DNA from: Bacillota bacterium
GTDB taxonomy: Bacteria > Bacillota > Sulfobacillia > Thermaerobacterales > RSA17
DNA length: 46,554 nt
Assembly: GCA_017577485.1 (NCBI GenBank)
Contig: PKRI01000011.1
Span: forward strand, 1-46,554
Reading direction: 5' to 3'
The position numbers were made by a program, and so were the translations under genes. Below are positions 32,611 to 40,897 of this stretch, piece after piece (within the stretch, counting starts at the first letter, position 1; each line of letters opens with the position of its first letter). The notes beneath the pieces are model-generated. The model saw nothing but the letters and a program-made list of their open reading frames with translations, was not told the origin of the DNA and searched no databases.

Positions 32611-32640
32611 GGGCGCCGCTGGCGCGGCGCCCTTTTTCTT
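32611..32640 (+). terminator. Intrinsic terminator after the aconitase X operon
   Basis: Perfect 9-bp stem GGGCGCCGC/GCGGCGCCC with a 4-nt loop (TGGC; 32611-32632), followed by TTTTTCTT. It begins 32 nt after the small-subunit stop. This is the only textbook rho-independent terminator I found in the window. Confidence 0.9.
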
Positions 32641-32703
32641 ATCCGGGCGGCATGTTGCTGGGGTGGGGGACGTCACCAGCGGGAGACCTTGCCCGCTGCG
32701 GGC

Positions 32704-32904
32704 GTGCACAATAGACGCTACTTGGGCCTTATCTCCCGGAGAATGGGGCTCCCGGTGCATGGTAAGCGCGACTCAAAGGTTAACAGGCGGGTTTTCGCTG
32801 GCGGCCCCCGGCGTTTCCCGGGCTGAAAGGCCGGTTTGTCTCTTACTGTGCACCGGTCGACATCATTCGACAGCGTTTAGGCCTGTTGTGCCCTTCCGTT
32901 ACAC
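32704..32904. repeat. 201-bp dyad element, copy C
   Basis: Centre 32804. Left arm: GTGCACAATA (32704-32713), 15 nt, TTATCT (32729-32734), 20 nt, GTGCATGGTA (32755-32764), 15 nt, TTAACA (32780-32785). Right arm: CTGAAA (32823-32828), 15 nt, TACTGTGCAC (32844-32853), 20 nt, CGTTTA (32874-32879), 15 nt, TCCGTTACAC (32895-32904). The 20-nt spacers hold dyads (TCGACATCATTCGA on the right; CCCGGAG with CTCCCGG on the left). It fills the convergent gap after the aconitase X terminator and ends 3 nt before the stop of the next leftward gene. Confidence 0.85.
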
Positions 32905-32906
32905 CG

Positions 32907-33626
32907 CTACACCGCGGCGGGGTCGCCGGTGGGGCCACCGGCGGGGCCACCCGCAGCCGGCCCGCCCGCCGGGCCCCCGGACCGGATCCGCCGCGCCCGG
33001 CGCAGCACCAGCAGCGCCGCCACCCGCCGCTCCGCCCGGCCCAGCAGCGGATGCTCGACGCCTCGGCGGCGCGAGAACAGCAGTGCCCCCTCGTCACCCT
33101 CCAGGGCCATGGCGTGGACCACACCCACGCGGATCAGGTCAAGGGCCGCCGCCTCCAGCGTGGCGCCCCGCCAGGCGCCCAGAATCACCGTGCCGTCGGG
33201 CCGGATTCCGACGGCCGTCCGGGCCAGGGGTTCCCCAGGGGCCAGGTCGCCCAGGCCCAGCCGTTCGATCTCCCGGGACACATCGGTGGGCAGACCGGAC
33301 CGCACCAGCACCGGACCCCCGCCGACGGCGATGCGGGCCGCCCGGGCCAGCGGCCGGGTGGGCTGCTCCGCGATGAAGGCCCCGCCGCGGTTCAGGACCA
33401 CCAGCGCCGGCCAGTCCAGGGGGTAGGCGGCCAGCAGCCGGCCGCGGCGGGCCAGCACGCCGCAGGTGATCAGCGGATTGCCGTAAGCGGCGTTGGCGGC
33501 CACGCGCCAGGGCCCCGGGTATGTGGCCAGCAGCCGCCGCGCCCGCAGCAGCCGCCGGCGGCGGGGCAGGACCAGTTCTACAGCGTGGGGACGGGCACCG
33601 TAGACGAACATCTCCGAACCGTACAT
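32907..33626 (-). CDS. NAGPA/phosphodiester glycosidase-like protein, degenerate
   Basis: 239 aa. The segments VAANAAYGNPLITCGVLARR and RTAVGIRPDGTVILGAWRGA, then GVVHAMALEGDEGALLF, follow the layout of the NAGPA (phosphodiester glycosidase, DUF2233) domain. However, the usual LDGGGS end motif is LEGDEG here, and there is no signal peptide. The first 40 residues are Arg-rich and the last 25 are a Gly/Pro/Ala repeat ending 3 nt outside element C. ATG 33626 is nominal, with no clear RBS; ATG 33611 is possible. Activity is doubtful; the family assignment is tentative. Confidence 0.5.
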   Translation of the reverse strand: MYGSEMFVYGARPHAVELVLPRRRRLLRARRLLATYPGPWRVAANAAYGNPLITCGVLARRGRLLAAYPLDWPALVVLNRGGAFIAEQPTRPLARAARIAVGGGPVLVRSGLPTDVSREIERLGLGDLAPGEPLARTAVGIRPDGTVILGAWRGATLEAAALDLIRVGVVHAMALEGDEGALLFSRRRGVEHPLLGRAERRVAALLVLRRARRIRSGGPAGGPAAGGPAGGPTGDPAAV

Positions 33627-33731
33627 GTCAGAGTTTACGTAAGCGCGGGAGGGAGATGTGCGCGGGCGCTCCGGAAAGGGACGGGCAGGCGCAGGCCGTG
33701 GGGTGGAACCAGGGAGCGGCGCGCCGCGCCG

Positions 33732-35147
33732 TCAGAGTCCCAGCCTGGGGCTGGGGAGCATGTTTGCAGGATCAAACACCGCCTTCACCCGGCGGCTGAG
33801 TTCCGCGGCAGCCGAGGGGCGGCTGCCCAGGTTCCGGTGGGCCGCGGTGGGCCCGGCTTCCAGCGCCGCGTAGCCCGTCCAGGCGCGCAGGTCCGCGTCG
33901 AGCCGGGCGACGGCCTCGGCAAGCCGCTCTGCGGCGGGCGAGCCCGCCTCGACGGGCGGCCCCGGCAGAACCCACCACATCAGGCCGGCGGCGGCATCAG
34001 CGCGGAGGGGGGCGGCGTCCAGCGGGGCCAGGTGTTCCCGGGCGCGCGCCCAGGCGGCGGCCAGTCCTGCGGCCGGGACCCCGAGGCGGACCACGGCGCA
34101 CCCCGAAACGGGTGCTGCCTCGACCGCGCCCAGCAGGTCGCGATGATCCGCAACCGGCAGCGGGCCCTCGGCAGCCACCTCGATGGCCGCAGCCGCACCG
34201 GCGGCTCGTGCGGCGCCCGCAGTCACGCCGGCGCCCGCCAGCAGCGCCTCCAGGTCGCGGACCTGCCGGGCCACCACGGCCTCGTCGCCGTCCACGTCGA
34301 CCCGCACCCGCACCCGGCCGCCGGTCCACAAGATCTGCACCGCAGACGGCTGCAGCACGGAATTGACCGCCGCCATGGCTGCCCGGTGGGCCGCCTGCAG
34401 GCCCGTGAAGTCCGCCGTCACCCAGCCGCGGCACTGGGGCAGGGGCAGGACCTTGAAGGTCACCTCGGTGATCACCGCCAGGCCGCCGAAGGACCCCACC
34501 AGCACCTTGCACAGGTCGTACCCGGCCACGTTCTTGATCACCCGCCCGCCGGGGGCGATGACCCGTCCCCCCGGCAGCACGGCCCGGGCGCCGATGACCA
34601 GGTCGCGCACGGCCCCGTTGGCCACCCGCCGCGGCCCCGAGGTCGCGGCGGCCACGACCCCGCCGACCGTGGCGGACCCGGCCAGGGGCGGGTCCAGGGG
34701 CACCCACTGTCCCGCCTGTCCCAGTTGGTCCTGGAACTCGGCCCAGCCCAGGCCGGCAGGCGCCGAGGCCACCAGGTCGTCGGCGTCGTGGCGCACGCCG
34801 CTGCGCAGGCCAGTGGTCTCCAGCACGATGGGCACCCCCTCGGGGAGGTCGCCCCAGGCCTGCTTGGAACCCCGGCCGCGGATCGCCAGCAGCGGCGGGA
34901 GGTGAATCGCCCCAGCGCCGTCACGGCCGCCGGGGGTGGTGCCGGCGCTGGGGACGGCGCTGTGTCCGCCGCTGCCCCCGCCCTCCAGCGCCTCGGCGGC
35001 CAGCCGCAGGGCGGTGGCCACGCCCTCCTCGTCCTGGGGACGCACCACCAGAGCCGGACCGCCGGCGTCCACCGCCGCGGTGCCCAGCGCGTCCGAGAGG
35101 CGCCGGGCCAGCGCGTCCACGATATTGCCGGGAACCCGGCTAGCCAT
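33732..35147 (-). CDS. glcE: Glycolate oxidase FAD-binding subunit GlcE-like
   Basis: 471 aa. FAD-binding type-4 (PCMH) domain: IRGRGSKQAWGDLPEGVPIV, LDPPLAGSATVGGVVAAATS, GPRRVANGAVRDLVIGARAV and GGRVIKNVAGYDLCKVLVGS are characteristic of GlcE. Glycolate oxidase GlcDEF oxidises glycolate to glyoxylate at the membrane, feeding the respiratory chain. ATG 35147 with GGGAGGG ahead; it overlaps the glcF stop (TAG 35140-35142) by 8 nt. An upstream extension to 35492 in this frame lies inside glcF and is not coding. Last gene of glcD-F-E. Confidence 0.9.
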   Translation of the reverse strand: MASRVPGNIVDALARRLSDALGTAAVDAGGPALVVRPQDEEGVATALRLAAEALEGGGSGGHSAVPSAGTTPGGRDGAGAIHLPPLLAIRGRGSKQAWGDLPEGVPIVLETTGLRSGVRHDADDLVASAPAGLGWAEFQDQLGQAGQWVPLDPPLAGSATVGGVVAAATSGPRRVANGAVRDLVIGARAVLPGGRVIAPGGRVIKNVAGYDLCKVLVGSFGGLAVITEVTFKVLPLPQCRGWVTADFTGLQAAHRAAMAAVNSVLQPSAVQILWTGGRVRVRVDVDGDEAVVARQVRDLEALLAGAGVTAGAARAAGAAAAIEVAAEGPLPVADHRDLLGAVEAAPVSGCAVVRLGVPAAGLAAAWARAREHLAPLDAAPLRADAAAGLMWWVLPGPPVEAGSPAAERLAEAVARLDADLRAWTGYAALEAGPTAAHRNLGSRPSAAAELSRRVKAVFDPANMLPSPRLGL

Positions 35148-36705
35148 GCGAGGGACCCTCCCGGGAACGGGACCCGTCCCCGGCGCCGGGACCTGCCGCA
35201 GCGCCGGATCCCTCCAGCGCCCGGGCCAGCACGTCCACCAGGTGCTCAACGCGCACCGGCGGTCCGTAACGCTGGGCCCCGTAACGCAGCTGCAGGATGC
35301 AGCCGGGATTGGGCGCCACCACCAGGTCGGCGCCCGTCGAGGCCACCGCCTGCATCTTGGCGGCCAGCATCCGTTCGGAGATCTCGGGCTGGACCAGGTT
35401 GTAGATGCCGGCGCTGCCGCAGCAGCGGTCCGACCCGGGCATTTCCACCAGTTCCAGGCCCTCGATGCGGGCCAGCAGCCGGCGGGGTGCACTGCGGACC
35501 CCCTGCCCGTGGGCCAGGTGACAGGGGTCCTGATACGTGGCCCGGCACGGCTCGATGCGGCCCAGCGTCGTCTCGGGAAGCACCTCGTCCAGGAACTCGG
35601 TCACGTCGCGGACCCGCGCCGCGAAGGCGGCCGCCGCCTCGGCCCACTCGGGGTCGCCGGCCAGCAGGTGCCCGTATTCCTTCATCGCCGCGCCGCACCC
35701 GGCGGCGTTGACCAGTACCGCGTCCAGCGGCCCGCAGGGCCCGTCGGGATGGAAGGCCTGGATGTTGCGGCGGGCCATGGCCCGGGCGCCTTCGGGATCG
35801 CCGTTGTGGACGTTCAACGCGCCGCAGCACGTCTGGGCCCGCGGGATCACTACCTCGCAGCCGGCCCGGCGCAGCAGGGTCACCGTGGCCTCATTGGACG
35901 GGGCAAACAGCGTGCCCATGACGCAGCCGCTCAGCAGCCCCACCCGGTAGCGCCGCGGGCCCAGCGCCGGCAGCACCTCCGGCGGGTCAAAGAAGCGGCC
36001 GGGAAACTCGGGCAGCATGGCATCCACCCGCGCCAGGGACGCGGCGATCGTGCCCGGGGCCGGGGGCTCGCCGCCGGGTCCCGCCAGGAGACCCTGCTGG
36101 ATCTGCCGGCGGAGCCACGACCGGCTGAACCACCGGGCCAGCGCGGCCGCCGCCCGGACGCGGCCGGGGTGAGGCAGCACATGGCGCAGGGCCGCCTGGA
36201 CCGCCCATCCCGGCAGCGAGGGCGCCGGGGCGGCACCGACGCGTCCAGGCAGGGCAGTCTCCCGGTCGTCCATGGTTCCGCCCTCAGCGGGGATGCCCGC
36301 CGGGGCCTGCGCCTGGTCCCCCGGGCCCTCCGCCCGGCCCTCCGCCCGGCTGCCCGCCCGTGCCGCCAGCGCCGGCGCCACCGCTTCCACCAGCGCCGCC
36401 CCTCCCGGCGGGCCCACCAGCGCCCGTGCCCACTCCACCAGGCGGCCGTACTCCACGCCCGCCGGGCACGCGGTCTCGCAGGCCAGGCAGCCCACGCACC
36501 GGTACATGTGCAGCGCGAACCGGTCCCCGGGTTCCAGGCGCCCCTCGGCCACGGCGGCGATCAGGGCGATGCGGCCCCGGGGCGAGTCCGGCTCTTCCCG
36601 CAGCAGGTCATAGGTGGGACAGGCGCTGAGGCAGAAGCCGCAGTGGACGCACTTGTCCAGGATCCCGGCGATGGCGGAGGCGTCGGGGTGTCCCGCGGTG
36701 CTCAT
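35140..36705 (-). CDS. glcF: Glycolate oxidase iron-sulfur subunit GlcF
   Basis: 521 aa, longer than the usual 400-440 because of a linker rich in Ala/Gly/Glu (about residues 105-165). Two N-terminal [4Fe-4S] motifs: CVHCGFCLSACPTY and CVGCLACETACPAGVEYG. Two CCG domains: GCEVVIPRAQTCCGALNVHN, and DPCHLAHGQGV with DRCCGSAGIYNLV. It moves electrons from the flavin subunits to the quinone pool or another acceptor. ATG 36705 overlaps the glcD TGA (ATGA); GTG 36711 is an alternative. Confidence 0.93.
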   Translation of the reverse strand: MSTAGHPDASAIAGILDKCVHCGFCLSACPTYDLLREEPDSPRGRIALIAAVAEGRLEPGDRFALHMYRCVGCLACETACPAGVEYGRLVEWARALVGPPGGAALVEAVAPALAARAGSRAEGRAEGPGDQAQAPAGIPAEGGTMDDRETALPGRVGAAPAPSLPGWAVQAALRHVLPHPGRVRAAAALARWFSRSWLRRQIQQGLLAGPGGEPPAPGTIAASLARVDAMLPEFPGRFFDPPEVLPALGPRRYRVGLLSGCVMGTLFAPSNEATVTLLRRAGCEVVIPRAQTCCGALNVHNGDPEGARAMARRNIQAFHPDGPCGPLDAVLVNAAGCGAAMKEYGHLLAGDPEWAEAAAAFAARVRDVTEFLDEVLPETTLGRIEPCRATYQDPCHLAHGQGVRSAPRRLLARIEGLELVEMPGSDRCCGSAGIYNLVQPEISERMLAAKMQAVASTGADLVVAPNPGCILQLRYGAQRYGPPVRVEHLVDVLARALEGSGAAAGPGAGDGSRSREGPSHG

Positions 36706-38255
36706 ACCCACAGCCCCATCTCAGCCAGGACTTCCGGTGCCATCTTGGCGGTGAACTCCGAACACGACACCGGCGACGGCAGCAGTTTCTCGGGATTCAT
36801 CAGCCGCTCCGGGTCAAAGGCCGTCTTCACGGCCTTCATCACGTCCAGGGTCTCCGGGCTGAACAGCCACTCCAGGTAGGCGTTCTTCTCGATGCCCAGG
36901 CCGTGCTCGCCGCTGATGGTGCCGCCGGCGTCGATGCACAGCCGCACGATCTCCTCCCCGGCCGCCAGCACCCGCTGGATTTCGCCCGGCTTGCGGACGT
37001 CGAACAGCAGGTTGGGGTGCAGGTTGCCGTCGCCGGCGTGGAACACGTTGGCCACCTGCAGGCCGTAGCGGGCGGCGATGGCCCGGATCTCGTCCAGCAC
37101 CTCGGGCAGCCGCGACCGGGGCACCACCGCGTCCTGCACCAGGTAATTGGGCGCCAGGCGGCCCAGGGCACCGAAGGCACCTTTGCGGGCGGCCCAAAGC
37201 CGGTCCCGGTCGGCAGGGTCCTCCGCCACCCGCACCCAGCGGGCCCCGTTGGCGGCGCAGACCCGGCGGATCACCGCCTCCTGGGCATCGAAGCCGTCGG
37301 CCAGGCCCTCCAGCTCGATCAGCAGGGCGGCGCCGCAGTCCATGGGGATGCCGGCGCCCACCGCCGGTTCCACCGCCTGGATGGTGACGTCGTCGATCAT
37401 CTCCAGGGCCTGGGGAACCAGGCCGCTGGCGATGATGTCCGACACCGTCTGCCCGGCGGCCCGGACGCTCTCGAACACGGCCAGGAAGGTGCGGACCGCT
37501 TCGCGCCGCCGCATCAGCCGGACCACGACCTCGGTGACGATCCCCAGCGTGCCCTCGGATCCCACGAACAGCCCCACCAGGTCCAGTCCCGGAGCGTCGG
37601 GCGCCGCGGCGCCCAGCCGTACCACCTCGCCATCGGGCAGCACCGCCGTGAGGCCCAGCACGTGGTTGGTGGTCACGCCGTAGGACAGCGTGTGCACGCC
37701 GCCGGAGTTGTTGGCCACGTTGCCGCCGATGCTGCACGCCAGCTGGCTGGACGGGTCCGGCGCGTAGAAGTAGCCCTGGCCCATCACCGCCCGGGTAAGG
37801 TCGATGTTGACCAGGCCGGGCTGGACCACAGCGATGCGGCTCTCCAGGTCCACGTGCAGGATGCGGTTCATCTTGGCGGTGACCAGCAGAACGCCGCCGG
37901 TCACCGGGATGGTGCCGCCGGCCAGGCCCGTGCCCGCGCCCCGGGGGATGACGGGTGCGCCGTAGCGGCGGCAGACCCGCACCACCGACGCCACTTCCTC
38001 GGTGGAGGTGGGGAAGACCACCAGGTCAGGCAGGGCCCGGAACACGGAGCCGTCGTTCTCGTAGGCGATGAGGTCTTCGGGATAGGAGCGCACCCGCTCG
38101 GGCCCCAGCACCGCCTGCAGTTCCCGCTGCAGGCCGGCGCGGTCGAAAGGCACGCGAAAAGCCGGATCGGCAGCGCCGGCCGCGCCGGCCCTGCCGGCGA
38201 TATGGGCGCTGTGGGCCTTGTCGGCCCGATCGGCCAAGTCGGCCACGTCGGCCAT
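36702..38255 (-). CDS. glcD: Glycolate oxidase subunit GlcD
   Basis: 517 aa. FAD-binding PCMH domain (PVIPRGAGTGLAGGTIPVTG, GQGYFYAPDPSSQLACSIGG, NVANNSGGVHTLSYGVTTNH) and C-terminal FAD-oxidase domain (NVFHAGDGNLHPNLLFD, GTISGEHGLGIEKNAYLEW with the His-containing active-site loop). The N-terminal 35 residues form an odd Ala/Asp-rich repeat (MADVADLADRADKAHSAHIA). ATG 38255 with GGGAGG 8 nt ahead. First gene of glcDFE; substrate could be glycolate or D-lactate. Confidence 0.93.
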   Translation of the reverse strand: MADVADLADRADKAHSAHIAGRAGAAGAADPAFRVPFDRAGLQRELQAVLGPERVRSYPEDLIAYENDGSVFRALPDLVVFPTSTEEVASVVRVCRRYGAPVIPRGAGTGLAGGTIPVTGGVLLVTAKMNRILHVDLESRIAVVQPGLVNIDLTRAVMGQGYFYAPDPSSQLACSIGGNVANNSGGVHTLSYGVTTNHVLGLTAVLPDGEVVRLGAAAPDAPGLDLVGLFVGSEGTLGIVTEVVVRLMRRREAVRTFLAVFESVRAAGQTVSDIIASGLVPQALEMIDDVTIQAVEPAVGAGIPMDCGAALLIELEGLADGFDAQEAVIRRVCAANGARWVRVAEDPADRDRLWAARKGAFGALGRLAPNYLVQDAVVPRSRLPEVLDEIRAIAARYGLQVANVFHAGDGNLHPNLLFDVRKPGEIQRVLAAGEEIVRLCIDAGGTISGEHGLGIEKNAYLEWLFSPETLDVMKAVKTAFDPERLMNPEKLLPSPVSCSEFTAKMAPEVLAEMGLWV

Positions 38256-38404
38256 GGAGCGCGCCTCCCGGGGAGCCTCGCGGCGGTGTTCCTGGCTATG
38301 CCATTCCGGCTCCCGGGCGGAAGTTCCTGCCTGCAGCAGCGGGAGCCGGTGGGGTCCGGCGCGAAGGTACGCCGGAAACGGTGGGAGGAGGTTCGACGGC
38401 TGCC

Positions 38405-38731
38405 GTGCCGACCTTCGATCAGTTCACCGAGTTCGACATCCGCGTCGGGACCATCGTCAGGGCGGAGACCTTTCCCGAGGCCCGCAAGCCCGCCTACCGG
38501 CTGGAGATCGACTTCGGCCCCCTGGGCACCCGCCGGTCCAGCGCCCAGATCACCGATTTATATGCGCCGGAGGACCTGGTGGGACGCCAGGTGGTGGCGG
38601 TGGTCAATTTCCCGCCCAAGCGGATCGCCGGGTTCGTGTCGGAGGTGCTGGTGTTGGGGGCTTACACCGACGCGGGGGTGGTGCTGCTGCAGCCGGAGCG
38701 CGCGGCGCCCAACGGGTCGCGGATCGGGTAA
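38405..38731 (+). CDS. csaA: CsaA-type tRNA-binding domain chaperone
   Basis: 108 aa. PTFDQFTEFDIRVGTIVRAE, KPAYRLEIDFGPLGTRRSSA, QITDLYAPEDLVGRQVVAVV and FVSEVLVLG follow the whole CsaA OB-fold. CsaA binds export-prone preproteins and tRNA-like RNA and assists secretion in Bacillus. GTG 38405 gives the canonical N-terminus; GGAGGAGG lies 13 nt upstream, a little far. GTG 38381 would add eight residues but lacks an RBS. Single gene, divergent from glcD. Confidence 0.92.
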   Translation: MPTFDQFTEFDIRVGTIVRAETFPEARKPAYRLEIDFGPLGTRRSSAQITDLYAPEDLVGRQVVAVVNFPPKRIAGFVSEVLVLGAYTDAGVVLLQPERAAPNGSRIG

Positions 38732-38849
38732 CCGGTGGCCGGACCCGCCCTGCCCATGGACTCCCTACACATGGACTGGCCCCTTCCCGCATAGACAATA
38801 GCGCGGACGTGCACCGCATCCGACGCCTCGGGAAGGTGACGGTGCAGCC

Positions 38850-40670
38850 ATGACCTCGGCGCCGCGGCCTCGCGTCAACCTGCACTTCCACCTGCGGCCG
38901 GCCCTGGTCCAGGAGGCGGTCCAGGCCCCTTCGGACGCCCCGGGGTACGGTCCCCTGCAGGAACGGGGGTCACGGCAGGAGGGTGGCCCCCGCCCGCAGC
39001 GCGGGTCGCGGAACGTCCGCCGCCTTCCGCAGGTCATGCGGGCCCGCGAGGCCCCGGCCCCAGGGGAACGGGATCGCCCCGGCATTGGGGAGCCAGGACC
39101 CGGGTCGGCCGGAGGGGTCCTGGAGCCGGTCCCGGACGCGGCCCTGGAGCCGGCCCCGCCGCCGCGGCCCCTACCGGGCCCCGCCGTGCGCCGGTCGCCG
39201 GACCCGCCGCTCTGGACCGGCGACATCACCCTGGAGCCCGGCTACACCATCGAGGCGGTGGCGGCCGGGCTCACCTTTCCCAGCGACCTCACCTTCGACG
39301 ACCGGGGCCGCCTCTACGTGGCCGAAGCAGGGGTGGACCTGGGCGGCGGCTGTGTGGCCGGCGTGGTCCCGCGGGCCGCCGAGGGCGGAGGGGGCAGTGC
39401 GGGCCGGGGGAGCTGCCGGGGTGGAGGCAGCGGCCGCATCCTCCGCGTCGAGGAAGACGGGTCCCTGGTGGAAGTGGCGGCGGGTTTCGAGCCGCCCCTG
39501 GCCGCCCTGACCTGGCACGACGGTGCCTTCTACGTGGCCGAAGGGCGCGACCCCGCCCGCATCGTCAGGGTGTGGCTCGACAGGGGCGCGGGCAGCCCCC
39601 GCCGCGAGACGGTGGTGGACGGCCTGCGGGCCGGCGGTGACCACGGCATCAGCCAGATCGCCTTCGGCCCGGATGGAAAGATGTACTTCGCCGTCGGCAG
39701 CGCCACCAACGCCGGTGTGGTCGGCATCGACAACCAGTACCACACCCGCTGGCTGGCCGAGCGGCCGGATTTCCGCGACGTGCCCGCGCGGGACCTGGTC
39801 CTGCGCGGCCTCAACTTCCCGTCGGTGGACCCCCGGGAGGTGAACCCCCTGTCGGAGGTGCTGACGGGGCCATTCCTGCCCTTCGGGCAGGCGTGTCGTC
39901 CCGATCAGCGGATCCGGGGAGATGCGCCGGCCAACGGGGTGCTCTACGAGGCCGGGCCGGACGGCGGCGGCCTCACAGTCTTCCTGGACGGCGTGCGCCA
40001 CGTGACCGGCCTGGGCTTTTCCCCGGACGGCAGGCTCTACTTCACCGAGCAGGGGTTTGAACTGAGGGGAAGCCGGCCCATTGCCGGCGTCGACGCCCTG
40101 TGGGAAGCGGTGCGCGGCGGGTGGTACGGGTTCCCCGACTACAGCGGCGGCGTTCCCGTCATCCACCCGCGGTTCCGCGTCAAAGGTTACCCGCCGCCGG
40201 ACTTCGTGCTCAGCGACCACCCGCCCCTGGCCACCCAGCCTGCCGTGGTGTTTCAGCACGGTTCGGGACCGACGAAGTTCGACTTCTCGCCCGGGGGCGC
40301 GTTCGGGTATCCGGGTTGGATCTTTGTGCCGCTGTTCGGTCCGCGGTGGTGGGAACCGGCGAGCACCTCGCCCGGCGGTCCCGGCGGCGCCGCCGGATCC
40401 GGTGACGCCCGTGACGGCCGGGGCAACGGCGGCCCCGCCCCGGGCTTCCGGTTGGTCCGCGTCAACGTGGACACGGGCCGCTGTGCCGACCTGCTGGTGA
40501 TCAACCGCCCGGCGGCGGGCGGCGACGGTCCCTGGCGACCCGCAGCGGTGCGCTTCACCCCCGACGGCAGCGCCCTGTACCTGCTGGACTACGGGCCGGT
40601 CCTCTTCCGCGGGGGCACGGCCGTTTCCGCCGCCGCCGGCGGTGCCCTGTGGCGCATCTGGTCGATTTGA
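38850..40670 (+). CDS. PQQ-dependent sugar dehydrogenase-like beta-propeller protein
   Basis: 606 aa. Residues 1-120 are a Pro/Arg/Gly-rich, unstructured-looking lead with no signal peptide. From residue 125 the glucose/sorbosone dehydrogenase propeller appears (LEPGYTIEAVAAGLTFPSDL, FDDRGRLYVAEAGVDLGGG, GDHGISQIAFGPDGKMYFAV, HVTGLGFSPDGRLYFTEQGF), ending in ALYLLDYGPVLFRGGTAVSA. Members oxidise aldoses with PQQ or are enzymatically uncharacterised. A Gly/Cys insert (GGCVAGVVPRAAEGGGGSAG) sits in the first blade. ATG 38850 follows GGAAGGTGACGG. Confidence 0.8.
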   Translation: MTSAPRPRVNLHFHLRPALVQEAVQAPSDAPGYGPLQERGSRQEGGPRPQRGSRNVRRLPQVMRAREAPAPGERDRPGIGEPGPGSAGGVLEPVPDAALEPAPPPRPLPGPAVRRSPDPPLWTGDITLEPGYTIEAVAAGLTFPSDLTFDDRGRLYVAEAGVDLGGGCVAGVVPRAAEGGGGSAGRGSCRGGGSGRILRVEEDGSLVEVAAGFEPPLAALTWHDGAFYVAEGRDPARIVRVWLDRGAGSPRRETVVDGLRAGGDHGISQIAFGPDGKMYFAVGSATNAGVVGIDNQYHTRWLAERPDFRDVPARDLVLRGLNFPSVDPREVNPLSEVLTGPFLPFGQACRPDQRIRGDAPANGVLYEAGPDGGGLTVFLDGVRHVTGLGFSPDGRLYFTEQGFELRGSRPIAGVDALWEAVRGGWYGFPDYSGGVPVIHPRFRVKGYPPPDFVLSDHPPLATQPAVVFQHGSGPTKFDFSPGGAFGYPGWIFVPLFGPRWWEPASTSPGGPGGAAGSGDARDGRGNGGPAPGFRLVRVNVDTGRCADLLVINRPAAGGDGPWRPAAVRFTPDGSALYLLDYGPVLFRGGTAVSAAAGGALWRIWSI

Positions 40671-40693
40671 ATCGGGCGGCGTCTCCGGACGCG

Positions 40694-40710
40694 CTTAAGA
40701 ATTCATTAAG
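40694..40710. promoter_or_regulatory. AT-rich palindrome, promoter/operator candidate for the two-component operon
   Basis: CTTAAGAATTCATTAAG is a near-perfect dyad in a short AT-rich island (40690-40730) within otherwise GC-rich DNA. It lies about 190 nt upstream of the sensor kinase start and just after the propeller gene. Likely a promoter region with a regulator site; individual -35 and -10 elements cannot be fixed. Confidence 0.4.
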
Positions 40711-40897
40711 ATTTATGCAATTCCGTCCTAATGGTCCCCCGGTAGAATTCCGACACGCTGCAGGTCGCCCGGCCACCAGGCGGGGCGATGGTGGGGGAAC
40801 CAGATCGCCCCGCCGCGATGGCTTGCGAAGGCGAGATGGGCCCGTGAGCACCAACGCCGCGACCGGCCGGGGACCCGGCCGGCGAGGGGTGAGCGCC

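Noticed and set aside
32886..35711. 941-codon plus-strand open frame across the NAGPA-like gene and glcE
   Set aside because: Low-complexity shadow translation; both minus-strand genes have family motifs and RBSs.
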